From positions 1 through 37,959 of the IMG/VR virus record IMGVR_UViG_3300033048_000145: a stretch of DNA of 37,959 nucleotides; one strand, given 5' to 3'. A program made the position numbers and the translations under genes. The stretch is from a virus. Below are positions 16,162 to 23,260 of this stretch, in pieces (position 1 is the first letter of the stretch; the number at the start of each line of letters is the position of its first letter). Below the pieces are notes generated by a model that ran no database searches, was not told where the DNA came from, and was given only the letters and a program-made list of their open reading frames with translations.

Positions 16162-17100
16162 TCAAGCCCCCGTCACATTCTGGATCAGGAAGCCAGCGCG
16201 ATTGGCAACGATCTTTTCAACCAAGGTTTCGCCAGAGCGCACCAGAACGCCACCACCAAGCCCCATGTTGGCAGGAAGTGTACCAGCCACTTTCTTGCCG
16301 TGTTGGGCCGTGAAGCCAAAGGTCAGGCCACCGGATGTGTCAGCGGTGCGATCAATGAATTGCCCCGCAATCACATTGTCCCAGACGCGGTTCATGACAG
16401 GGTTTTCACCGGGGCGTTTGATGTTGATCCGGCTTTCGCCAACCAAGATGCGCTGAACTTCCAAAAGTTCGGCAATGGCAGCTCGGGACGCACGGCCCTG
16501 ATCGCCAGAATTACCGTGAACGGCTTTGACCACCTTTGGATGTTTGCGCAATGCGCGCCATGCAGCCAGACCAAACACCACCTGATTGGGGCGCGCCCAA
16601 CATGTATCCAGAAGGTCTTCAAGTATGCTGATCGGATCACTTAACGGATCATTGAACAGATCAGTGCCAGACAGGCTTTCGACATGATCGGCGTGATAAT
16701 TGGCAGGGTCAGTCACCAAGGCGGCAACCCGCACTTCACGATCCAGCATCACAATGTTTGTGGCGCGTTCGGTGGCGGCATTGCGCAAATTGTTGCCGTT
16801 ACGAGCGGCTTCATCAATGGTGACATTGTCCAACGGAATATCAATGCCGAAATCATCACAGGACGCGCTTAGTTCGGTGCCTTCAATTTCCACCTGATTG
16901 GGGGTGCCACGGCGACCAACACGGGTGTTTGGCAATGTGAAGGCGTCAGCCTCATTGTAGCTTTGCCATTTGAAATCGCGCGCGGGTGGCGTGATGCGCG
17001 GCAAAACCTGATCGGCGATCAAGGCTTGATCTTGATTGCGATAAGCAATCGCAATCGCCGTCAGAGTTGGGCTTACTGTAAACTGTCCAGTTGCAGACAT
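16162..17100 (-). CDS. Major capsid protein
   Basis: This 312-residue protein has the layout of a phage major capsid protein. Features are L-I-A-D-Q-V-L-P near residue 27, an early extended arm, F-G-I-D-I-P-L-D near residue 84, a helical domain with W-x-x-L-R-K-H-P-K near residue 181, and the late V-W-D-N-V segment. It does not look like the Mu gpT sequence, so the capsid is of another lineage. The strong ribosome site AAGGAA and the position after protease, scaffold and decoration protein support the call. Confidence 0.85.
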   Translation of the reverse strand: MSATGQFTVSPTLTAIAIAYRNQDQALIADQVLPRITPPARDFKWQSYNEADAFTLPNTRVGRRGTPNQVEIEGTELSASCDDFGIDIPLDNVTIDEAARNGNNLRNAATERATNIVMLDREVRVAALVTDPANYHADHVESLSGTDLFNDPLSDPISILEDLLDTCWARPNQVVFGLAAWRALRKHPKVVKAVHGNSGDQGRASRAAIAELLEVQRILVGESRINIKRPGENPVMNRVWDNVIAGQFIDRTADTSGGLTFGFTAQHGKKVAGTLPANMGLGGGVLVRSGETLVEKIVANRAGFLIQNVTGA

Positions 17101-17133
17101 GGGGAATTCCTTCTCAAAAAATGGGGGTCAGAT

Positions 17134-17505
17134 TTAGCCGGTGATTTGTTGCGGCTGGATCAGGATGTCGAGTTGTGCACCAACGCCACCACTTTCCAGC
17201 GCCCGACCAATGACCAGCATTTGAACGCCAGCAGCAGGGGCGGCAGGGATTGCGCGACCATCGGCATCAGCCGTTATAAATTGGCCGGCAGTGACAACCA
17301 CTGCACATTCAACAGGCCGGACGCCATCCAGATAAACATCCAGCCGTTCACCAGACTGCGCACCACGAACACCCGACACGCCAAATGATCCCGCATCACC
17401 GATTGCCTGCTTTACCAAACCAGAGCTGGCACCAAAGGCCACGATACGGCGCTTTTCCACCAGCGTTTCAGTGGTGAAATTCTTAACCAAACCAAAGTGG
17501 TTCAT
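17134..17505 (-). CDS. Capsid decoration protein (DUF2190-like)
   Basis: This 123-residue glycine- and alanine-rich beta protein has G-A-S-S-G-L-V-K-Q-A, then the V-A-T-like G-V-R-G-A-Q-S-G-E-R-L-D-V-Y-L-D-G, then G-x-x-I-T-A-D-A-D-G-R-A-I, and a C-terminal V-I-G-R-A-L-E-S. This pattern is typical of DUF2190 cement proteins that stabilise the capsid. It overlaps the protease/scaffold gene by 4 nt and precedes the major capsid gene, as expected. Confidence 0.8.
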   Translation of the reverse strand: MNHFGLVKNFTTETLVEKRRIVAFGASSGLVKQAIGDAGSFGVSGVRGAQSGERLDVYLDGVRPVECAVVVTAGQFITADADGRAIPAAPAAGVQMLVIGRALESGGVGAQLDILIQPQQITG

Positions 17506-17957
17506 TTTGCGGCTCCTTTCGAGACGTGTTCAACAGCGTCAGAAATTGAAATTTCAATGCCCTTGCTCGCCAGATCAGTCTTATGGGCCAGAGCAAATTC
17601 AGCGATCTTGTCAGGATCGTCAGACAGATCACCCTCGACACCCAAATCGGTCTCGGCGAAATCAACCATTTTAGGCTGGGCCTTCAGGATCGACATCAAG
17701 GCATCGGCCAGCGGTGCGGCTTCACCTTCAGCAAAGGAAACGCTTTGATCGGCGGGCAGGGCATCCAGTAGCGTAACAACGCTGGCTTGCGATGCAGGCA
17801 ACAGCTTGCCGTCTGCCACAAGAGCTTCAGCAAAGGTTACATGATCAGCACCACGTCGCGTGGCCTCACCCGCTGCAAACGTGGCATCGCGCACATTCAG
17901 CGCATCTTCACGGGCTTTCAGTTTGGCCTGTTCAGCGGCCAGCTCTTCAGGGGTCAT
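17502..17957 (-). CDS. Nested scaffold protein (internal start in protease gene, Mu gpZ-like)
   Basis: Codon 220 of the protease gene is ATG, encoding M-T-P-E-E-L-A-A-E-Q. It is preceded by AAAAGGA at about 7-8 bases, which is a proper ribosome site. The product would be 151 residues, helical and acidic, equal to the scaffold part. Mu makes its scaffold gpZ in just this way from within gene I. The internal start is visible in the sequence. That it is used is inference. Confidence 0.7.
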   Translation of the reverse strand: MTPEELAAEQAKLKAREDALNVRDATFAAGEATRRGADHVTFAEALVADGKLLPASQASVVTLLDALPADQSVSFAEGEAAPLADALMSILKAQPKMVDFAETDLGVEGDLSDDPDKIAEFALAHKTDLASKGIEISISDAVEHVSKGAAK

Positions 17958-18614
17958 ATCGGTATCCTTTTCAATAGGGGCCGTAAACACGGTTAGGTCG
18001 GCGTCCTTGGGGTTAATTTCTGTGCGGCCCAGCCATTCAATCCGGTAATCGGGCAAAACCTGATCGGCGGTTTCCTTGCCGAATTTTTCAATGAACCATT
18101 CTCGCAATGCCCGGAACATATCCGCCGTATTCTCAAAACCGGCCTCACCGAACGCGGCTTCAAAGGTGACGCTTTCATCATCCTTGCCTTGTGCGAACTG
18201 GACCGGTGCAAGCCCCGATACGGCAGGGGCCGCGCCCCCAAGAAAACCAATGTGCTTGGCTGACCATTGTCCGGGCGTCGGGTTGTTGGGGGCATCGGGG
18301 GTGTGAAAGGACATTGAGACCTTTTTGTAGCGCCCATCTTCTACCGCCTCGACAAACTCAGGTGCCAGATCACCAATGTCGGCAAACAACAGGTCTGCAT
18401 CAGCGTCATATTCAAAGCCCATAACCCAGCCATAGGCAGGAGTATCAGTTTTGGGGTGACCAATTACGACAGGTGCAGGAGCCGCATCAAAATCATAGCT
18501 CGACGCAATGCCCGCCAGATCAGCGGCGCTGTAGGTGACAGCCACGCCAGACATCGGGGTGAAGGTTCCCGAACGGAAAACCTCAATTCGGATGCTGGTT
18601 TTTGGTTTTGACAT
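17502..18614 (-). CDS. Prohead protease with C-terminal scaffold (Mu gpI-like)
   Basis: This 370-residue protein resembles Mu gpI. The N-terminal 200 residues have V-V-I-G-H-P-K-T-D-T-P-A-Y-G near residue 49 and the Y-K-K-V-S-M-S-F-H motif near residue 96. These hold the likely catalytic His and Ser of the family. Residues 220-370 are helical, acidic and rich in E, K and A, as scaffolds are. The protease cleaves scaffold and capsid in the prohead. An internal in-frame ATG with its own ribosome site lies at 17957 (separate entry). AAAGGG lies upstream of the ATG. Confidence 0.87.
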   Translation of the reverse strand: MSKPKTSIRIEVFRSGTFTPMSGVAVTYSAADLAGIASSYDFDAAPAPVVIGHPKTDTPAYGWVMGFEYDADADLLFADIGDLAPEFVEAVEDGRYKKVSMSFHTPDAPNNPTPGQWSAKHIGFLGGAAPAVSGLAPVQFAQGKDDESVTFEAAFGEAGFENTADMFRALREWFIEKFGKETADQVLPDYRIEWLGRTEINPKDADLTVFTAPIEKDTDMTPEELAAEQAKLKAREDALNVRDATFAAGEATRRGADHVTFAEALVADGKLLPASQASVVTLLDALPADQSVSFAEGEAAPLADALMSILKAQPKMVDFAETDLGVEGDLSDDPDKIAEFALAHKTDLASKGIEISISDAVEHVSKGAAK

Positions 18615-18665
18615 GCTCGCGCCCTTTCAAAGTGATGAAACGACTATGCGATCTATCGGCACACC

Positions 18666-18688
18666 AAAAAGGCGGACAATGTCCGACC
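18666..18688 (-). terminator. Hairpin with T-run, copy 3 of 4 (imperfect)
   Basis: On the minus strand this is GGTCGGAC-ATT-GTCCGCC followed by five T. The stem CGGAC/GTCCG is intact, and an extra base bulges before the outer GG/CC pair. It lies in the leader of the protease gene, so it would act as an attenuator there. Confidence 0.6.
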
Positions 18689-18805
18689 GGATGGTGACTG
18701 ACTGTGATTGGGGGTGGGGAGGCAATGCGCCCAGAAAACGGCGATATCAAGCCTCACCCGAACATTGCACGGCATTGGGCGGACGTGAACGCGGTTTTAA
18801 GCAAA

Positions 18806-18827
18806 TCTAACGGGGGTCTAACGGGGG
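18806..18827. repeat. Tandem 11-bp repeat TCTAACGGGGG x2
   Basis: Two perfect adjacent copies are separated by no spacer, one helical turn apart. The core TCTAACGG also occurs at 495-502, 36892-36899 and 37344-37351. A regulator-binding role is inferred. Confidence 0.6.
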
Positions 18828-18929
18828 GGTAAACAGAATTTAGGTAGTCTGGGCAGGGATCGGCGCTGTGGGTGGCTCTACAGCGCTGTTTTTAAACATC
18901 GGGGTTTTGCCGGATATTCGTGGGCAATC

Positions 18930-19385
18930 TCACTCTGACAAGAAATCTTCAGCCATTTCGGCAATGATTGTTTCATCCTCGCTGGTAGCACCCAAGATTG
19001 GGCGGGCGGGAATGTCTCCCCACAAATTTGGGTAGGCGGATTTGGTGCCGCCGAAATGCATCATGGCGGCGTAAATGGTCGGGGTGCCAATTTCCACTTG
19101 AGCATCATCGGCCTCATAATTGAACGAACCGGCCAGCGTGCCGCTTTCACGCAAGATAGTCAGTTCAGCGCTACCACGGCGGGCAATCGTGGCGGGACCG
19201 TGGTGTGCCCAAGCTGTGCCATCCGGCGCGGTTTCAGTATCAAAGCGATCTTCTGTGGAATTCAGCATGTGTTCGCCAACGCTTTTGTGAAACGCGGCCA
19301 TGTTTTCCATTTTCCCGATCAGCCCCTGAATGCCGGTGCGAATTTCTTCATCTTCAACGCTGATTGTGTAGGTAAAACCGCTCAT
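18930..19385 (-). CDS. Virion morphogenesis protein (Mu gpG-like)
   Basis: This 151-residue protein fits the phage virion morphogenesis family. It has an N-terminal beta/helix part, R-F-D-T-E-T-A-P-D-G-T-A-W near residue 47, I-L-R-E-S-G-T-L near residue 76, Y-A-A-M-M-H-F-G-G near residue 104 and I-P-A-R-P-I-L-G near residue 124. All are signature segments of gpG-like tail-completion proteins. The position between the portal/F gene and the protease matches Mu. Confidence 0.88.
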   Translation of the reverse strand: MSGFTYTISVEDEEIRTGIQGLIGKMENMAAFHKSVGEHMLNSTEDRFDTETAPDGTAWAHHGPATIARRGSAELTILRESGTLAGSFNYEADDAQVEIGTPTIYAAMMHFGGTKSAYPNLWGDIPARPILGATSEDETIIAEMAEDFLSE

Positions 19386-19396
19386 GTCTTGGCCCC

Positions 19397-19636
19397 TTAG
19401 TTTGTTGTTCGTTTTACAAATTGAACCATAAGCGGGCCAATCCAGAAAATCAGGCAGAATAGAACCGTTCCCTTGAATTCTCTAGTAACTCCAAGGAACG
19501 GCCGCGCCTCCCCACCAACAGTCCACGGCGTTAATGATAACCAATCAGTTGACCAAGCGAACCCCAACATCATGGGATGTTTTGCCCTGATCATTATCCA
19601 GTTTATGCTGTCAGCATCTCGCTTAATTCCGGCCAC
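19397..19636 (-). CDS. Hypothetical small membrane protein (GTG start)
   Basis: This 79-residue protein is not recognised. It has one clear hydrophobic segment at about residues 56-72 (V-L-F-C-L-I-F-W-I-G-P-L-M-V-Q-F) and a weaker W-rich one at 21-35. GTG is the start, with AAAGGAG at a good distance. It belongs to a three-gene insert between the portal/F gene and gpG that has no counterpart in Mu. Confidence 0.6.
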   Translation of the reverse strand: MAGIKRDADSINWIMIRAKHPMMLGFAWSTDWLSLTPWTVGGEARPFLGVTREFKGTVLFCLIFWIGPLMVQFVKRTTN

Positions 19637-19648
19637 ACTATTACTCCT

Positions 19649-19930
19649 TTACCAAATGTGTTCGCTGAACAGTTCGGACGTATCGTCAAACTGCTCTTTT
19701 GTGATCTGCCCCCAGTTTAGGGCGACTATGGTTGCAGCTTGGCGGCCCACAAATACCCCCCGATGATCTAGGAAGCCTTGGACTTCTGACGCTTTCTCAA
19801 TTCCCGCTGCCTGCATTGACCACAAAACATCATGGTGACGCGCTGGGGCTGGCATTGAAAACGTAAGCCCGCCAATTTGACACGCGGCGGCAACGATCCC
19901 CCGTTCAGGTTTTGGTTCTATATGCGGCAT
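19649..19930 (-). CDS. Small phage protein of a widespread uncharacterised family
   Basis: This 93-residue protein has the pattern A-R-H-H-D-V-L-W-S-M near residue 30, then Q-G-F-L-D-H-R-G-V-F-V-G-R-Q-A-A near residue 51, and it ends L-F-S-E-H-I-W. From memory this resembles short phage proteins ending in L-Y-S-E-D-L-W whose function is unknown. GGAAC lies before the ATG. Because it occurs among unrelated phages, a counter-host role is possible but not shown. Confidence 0.65.
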   Translation of the reverse strand: MPHIEPKPERGIVAAACQIGGLTFSMPAPARHHDVLWSMQAAGIEKASEVQGFLDHRGVFVGRQAATIVALNWGQITKEQFDDTSELFSEHIW

Positions 19931-19940
19931 GATCGTTCCT

Positions 19941-20249
19941 TCAAATTATATATTCTGTCACTGACAAGCCGCAGTTTTTGGCCAAGGCCAACTCGGCTGA
20001 CACGCCCACGGATTTTTCCCAATCGGGAAGTGGAACAATCTCGTCGGCTTCTTCACAAATAAATTTGCAGTATTCTGCGAACGCTTTTCGGATGGGGAAT
20101 GTTTCGTGTGGCCCGTCATGCGGAAATTCTGCGGGATTATATACGGTATTTCCTTTTGCACGAAGCTCAGAGGCAACCCGCATAAACAAAGGATAGTTGC
20201 TTTCAGCATATCCCTTCATCGGGCCGGATAGGTATATTTTGTTAGCCAT
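19941..20249 (-). CDS. DUF4406 / nucleoside 2-deoxyribosyltransferase-like protein
   Basis: This 102-residue protein starts K-I-Y-L-S-G-P-M-K-G, followed by N-Y-P-L-F-x-R-x-A near residue 18, Y-N-P-A-E-F near residue 37, and V-P-L-P-D-W-E-K-S-x-G-V-S-A-E-L-A-L-A near residue 73. This is the DUF4406 pattern, related to the 2-deoxyribosyltransferase fold that binds nucleotides. AGGAGCG precedes the ATG. Its enzymatic role, perhaps in nucleotide salvage or modification, is inference. It is the first gene of the insert after the portal/F terminator. Confidence 0.8.
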   Translation of the reverse strand: MANKIYLSGPMKGYAESNYPLFMRVASELRAKGNTVYNPAEFPHDGPHETFPIRKAFAEYCKFICEEADEIVPLPDWEKSVGVSAELALAKNCGLSVTEYII

Positions 20250-20344
20250 CAATTTCGCTCCTGTTTGACTGTTTGCATTTGCGCATCTATATTATCCATG
20301 TTGTCAGCTTGCTCGATGATGCAGCCTGAATTCCTGACAATCAC

Positions 20345-20379
20345 AAAACCGGTGGATCATCCCAGCCGGTTTTTTTATT
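20345..20379. terminator. Bidirectional terminator-like hairpin after portal/F gene
   Basis: AAAACCGG at 20345-20352 pairs with CCGGTTTT at 20366-20373, with a T-run to 20376 on the plus strand and TTTT on the minus strand. It overlaps or touches the end of the portal/F gene (20375) and would separate it from the DUF4406 insert. Confidence 0.65.
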
Positions 20380-23260
20380 CCCGCTTGTAAATCAGCACAC
20401 CAGACCGGCGTTTATCAATTTGTGAAACGTCCGTTCGGATGCTGTTTCCCCTCGCCGGTCTAAAGGCCGTTTTGGCAACCCATCGCCCCTTCAACAGCTC
20501 GAAGATTGCCAGAAACCCAGTTTTTGGATCAACGCGGATATACTTTCGATCCAGAACCAATTCGGTGCCGCCGCCTTGGTGCGCCGGTATTTTGACGCTT
20601 GCCACACCAACCCAGATTTCATCAGGATCAGCGATGGTTTCCGCCAGCCGCGCAGAATGAACTTCGCGGCCACGTTTCATCACTTTGTATTCGCCACGGG
20701 CATCCCGGAACAATTCATCCGAGATCGGCACAACGCCGCCCGCCTTGTCAGCAAACAACACAGCCGCGCCACGCTTGGCCCCAAACGGCTTGAGGAAGGC
20801 GTCAATATAGGTTTCGACAGACAAGCCCGATTTCATTTCCGTGGCTTTGAACTTGTGTCCTGATGCAACGAGATCGGCAATCGGGTTGGCCTGATCCACT
20901 GTGAATGCCGATTTTGCTGCCAGCCGATCCATTTGCGATGGCACAAGCCCGCGTTCCCACAAATCGCCGGGCTGATATTCAAACCCGCGACCAATGCCGT
21001 CATCATTGCCGCTGGGGCTTTCGTCTGGCCCTGACTTGCCAAGGCGCTTCAGATCGCGCGCAGAAAGTGTTCTGACACCACAAGAGCAGCCCCAATCGTT
21101 TGGTGGAAAATGGTTGTCCCAGAACGGATCATCCGCCGCCAAGATCAGACCATCCCAAGCCAAATGTTGCGGGCGCGCTGATTTTGGTTTGCGGGTTTGG
21201 GCATGGCGATACTGCCAGAATGGGCGGGCTTTCAAAACATCAGGATCACGCATCTGTTTTAGGCGACCCGCCATATAGGATGTGCGGACGTTGGTTTCAA
21301 AGATCACGCGGGTGCGCCAGCTGCGAGCGCCATTAAATGACCAGCCGTATTTTGCGACGATCAGCTCAAAGTCTTTTCTGAAGGCCCGCAATCCGGTGCC
21401 GTCATGTATTGCTTTTTGGATGGCGTTTTGAAAATCTTCCAACATGGCGAGGTCTTTTGCACCGGCAATCACAAAAGAACGGTCATGGTCGCCATGCATG
21501 ATGTCAGTCCACGTGGATGTTGGCCGTGGTGATTTCTGGCTCAAGAAATCAATCTGTTCTTTGAACGGTTTGCTGAACACATTCAGGCTGGCAAAGCTGG
21601 CATCATCGGCCATTTCAACCATCACCGCGTCACGGCCCGCATATGCACTGGCATTCAAGGCCAGTTTGATGGTCGCGGCAAAGGCGTCCACCTTCCATGT
21701 GGTGTATAGCTTCAGAGCGGCTTTGGCGGCACCTTCCAGCGTGTCGGCTTTGGTCAGCACATCAAACAGATCATCTAACCGGCGCTGATCCCAATCGGCC
21801 CCGAAATCCTGCAAATGCGAAACCAGCTGGGTTTGAATGTCCTGATCTGAAGCATCGGCAAAGCTGGTGGTGTCGGATCTGTTTTTACCCGCGCTCGGCT
21901 GGCTGGATTTCAGGGCTTTTTTTTTAGGCTGTTTTTGTTCGGATGCCGCAAAGGCCGTGCGGCTTTTCATCAAGGTATCAATCATGTCAGCGCCCAGATC
22001 ATCCGGTGCCATTGTTTGAATATATTGGCGAGCGGCCTCATCATCCGCAAACAACGAGGCTGTGGCAACCACGGCCCGTAGTGCTTTGTTGTTTTCAATG
22101 GAAGCGGTTGCTTTTGCTGTGAGCGTTTTCGCATTGGCAAGCTCATTGGCCGCGCGCACCCGCCAGACATTTGGCACAGCTGCACCGGGGAAATTGTAAT
22201 CAACCATCCATTGGATCAGGGTTTCCCGCAAGGTGACGGATAATAGGTCCGCATCCGCATCGACCAGCATTTGCAAAATATCGGCGTGGACCTCACCAGC
22301 CGCACGCGATCCATTGCCTTGGATGTCTGTGGTTAAGGTTTCGCCCAATGTCGTGATGGACATCTGGCTGTCCCAGTATGCGCACCACTCTTTATAGGAT
22401 GCCGATCCAGCTCGGGATGCTTCCAACAGACTGACTTCGGTCCCAACTGGAACTCTGATCGCACCCGCAGTCACCATGTTTGCAATCGAGTTTAAAAGCT
22501 TATCCTCTTCACCGTTGCCCAGTCCAAACGGTGTCTTGGCAATTACTGTTGGGGCAGCGAACTTATCAAGGAAGGTCATCCAAAAGGCAACGCCCTCACG
22601 TTTGAACAAAACAGCCCAAAATAAGCGAGTGCCAATACCCAAGCCATAGGCATTGTTTCCTTTGACACCGTGGCGATGCACAATAAATTTACGGTCAAAT
22701 AACGCAATGCCATCTTGCATGTTTTCCACCGTCAACAGGCGTGGCTTCCAATCCAGATCAAAAACAAACCGGCGCTGATCATGTGTTTTGATTTGGACCG
22801 GAACAATTCTGTTATTCTTTCGGCCCCAAACCACTTCAGAGACCGCATAACCCTTTAAGGTGGCATCCAGTAGGTTTTCGCAGATCAGATCAAACGGCAA
22901 GGCTTCCAGCTGTTCGGTGACAAATTCAGCCGCATCAAGATCAATCTGATCCGTTCCACCCGGCTTCACTTCCCATTCCCGCGCCACAAGGTTTTTCTTG
23001 CGCTTTTCCAAAACGGCGGCGGCGTGGGTGTCACGTTCGATTTCATCATAAATCGCCAAGCCTTTAATGCCGCCCCTTTTCACCAGCGTGTCATCAACGG
23101 GCTGCAACACACCTGTAAAGTTCGGGATCGTGATGTCATTTCTGGCATTCGCCACCAGCATTTTGGCAGCGGCAGGCAAGTTCTTTTGCGGCAGATTTTT
23201 GTCTGTGTCAGCCGATTGGGCAAAATCTTCTGATGCTGAAGCGGTGTCTGAATGGGTCAT
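20375..23260 (-). CDS. Fused portal (Mu gp29/DUF935) - head morphogenesis (gp30/F) - PBECR2-like nuclease
   Basis: This 961-residue protein combines three parts. Residues 1-440 are the DUF935 portal, with R-D-T-H-A-A-A-V-L-E-K-R near residue 76 and W-G-R-K-N near 145. After a lysine-rich linker (447-451), residues about 555-740 are the SPP1 gp7/Mu F-type part, with F-E-T-N-V-R-T-S-Y near residue 654 and W-G-C-S-C-G-V-R at 723-730. Residues about 815-961 look like a phage-Barnase-EndoU-colicin-RelE nuclease (PBECR2-like), with V-H-S-A-R-L near residue 867 and a C-terminal segment rich in R, S and T. In Mu, gp29 and gp30 are separate, so this is a fusion. The frame is open throughout with no break. 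Confidence 0.85.
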   Translation of the reverse strand: MTHSDTASASEDFAQSADTDKNLPQKNLPAAAKMLVANARNDITIPNFTGVLQPVDDTLVKRGGIKGLAIYDEIERDTHAAAVLEKRKKNLVAREWEVKPGGTDQIDLDAAEFVTEQLEALPFDLICENLLDATLKGYAVSEVVWGRKNNRIVPVQIKTHDQRRFVFDLDWKPRLLTVENMQDGIALFDRKFIVHRHGVKGNNAYGLGIGTRLFWAVLFKREGVAFWMTFLDKFAAPTVIAKTPFGLGNGEEDKLLNSIANMVTAGAIRVPVGTEVSLLEASRAGSASYKEWCAYWDSQMSITTLGETLTTDIQGNGSRAAGEVHADILQMLVDADADLLSVTLRETLIQWMVDYNFPGAAVPNVWRVRAANELANAKTLTAKATASIENNKALRAVVATASLFADDEAARQYIQTMAPDDLGADMIDTLMKSRTAFAASEQKQPKKKALKSSQPSAGKNRSDTTSFADASDQDIQTQLVSHLQDFGADWDQRRLDDLFDVLTKADTLEGAAKAALKLYTTWKVDAFAATIKLALNASAYAGRDAVMVEMADDASFASLNVFSKPFKEQIDFLSQKSPRPTSTWTDIMHGDHDRSFVIAGAKDLAMLEDFQNAIQKAIHDGTGLRAFRKDFELIVAKYGWSFNGARSWRTRVIFETNVRTSYMAGRLKQMRDPDVLKARPFWQYRHAQTRKPKSARPQHLAWDGLILAADDPFWDNHFPPNDWGCSCGVRTLSARDLKRLGKSGPDESPSGNDDGIGRGFEYQPGDLWERGLVPSQMDRLAAKSAFTVDQANPIADLVASGHKFKATEMKSGLSVETYIDAFLKPFGAKRGAAVLFADKAGGVVPISDELFRDARGEYKVMKRGREVHSARLAETIADPDEIWVGVASVKIPAHQGGGTELVLDRKYIRVDPKTGFLAIFELLKGRWVAKTAFRPARGNSIRTDVSQIDKRRSGVLIYKRE

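Larger units (their letters stand above)
18615..18929. other. Head-gene leader with hairpins and an 11-bp tandem repeat
   Basis: This 315-base stretch between gpG and the protease holds no supported gene. It contains the hairpin at 18666-18688, a tandem TCTAACGGGGG at 18806-18816 and 18817-18827, and a stem GCGCTGT/ACAGCGC at 18863-18886 followed on the plus strand by a T-run. It is the longest gap inside the late region and a likely site for a head-gene promoter or activator binding. Confidence 0.55.

Noticed and set aside
18863-18893. Plus-strand terminator with stem GCGCTGT/ACAGCGC and T-run
   Set aside because: No plus-strand gene precedes it. It is kept only as part of the leader description.
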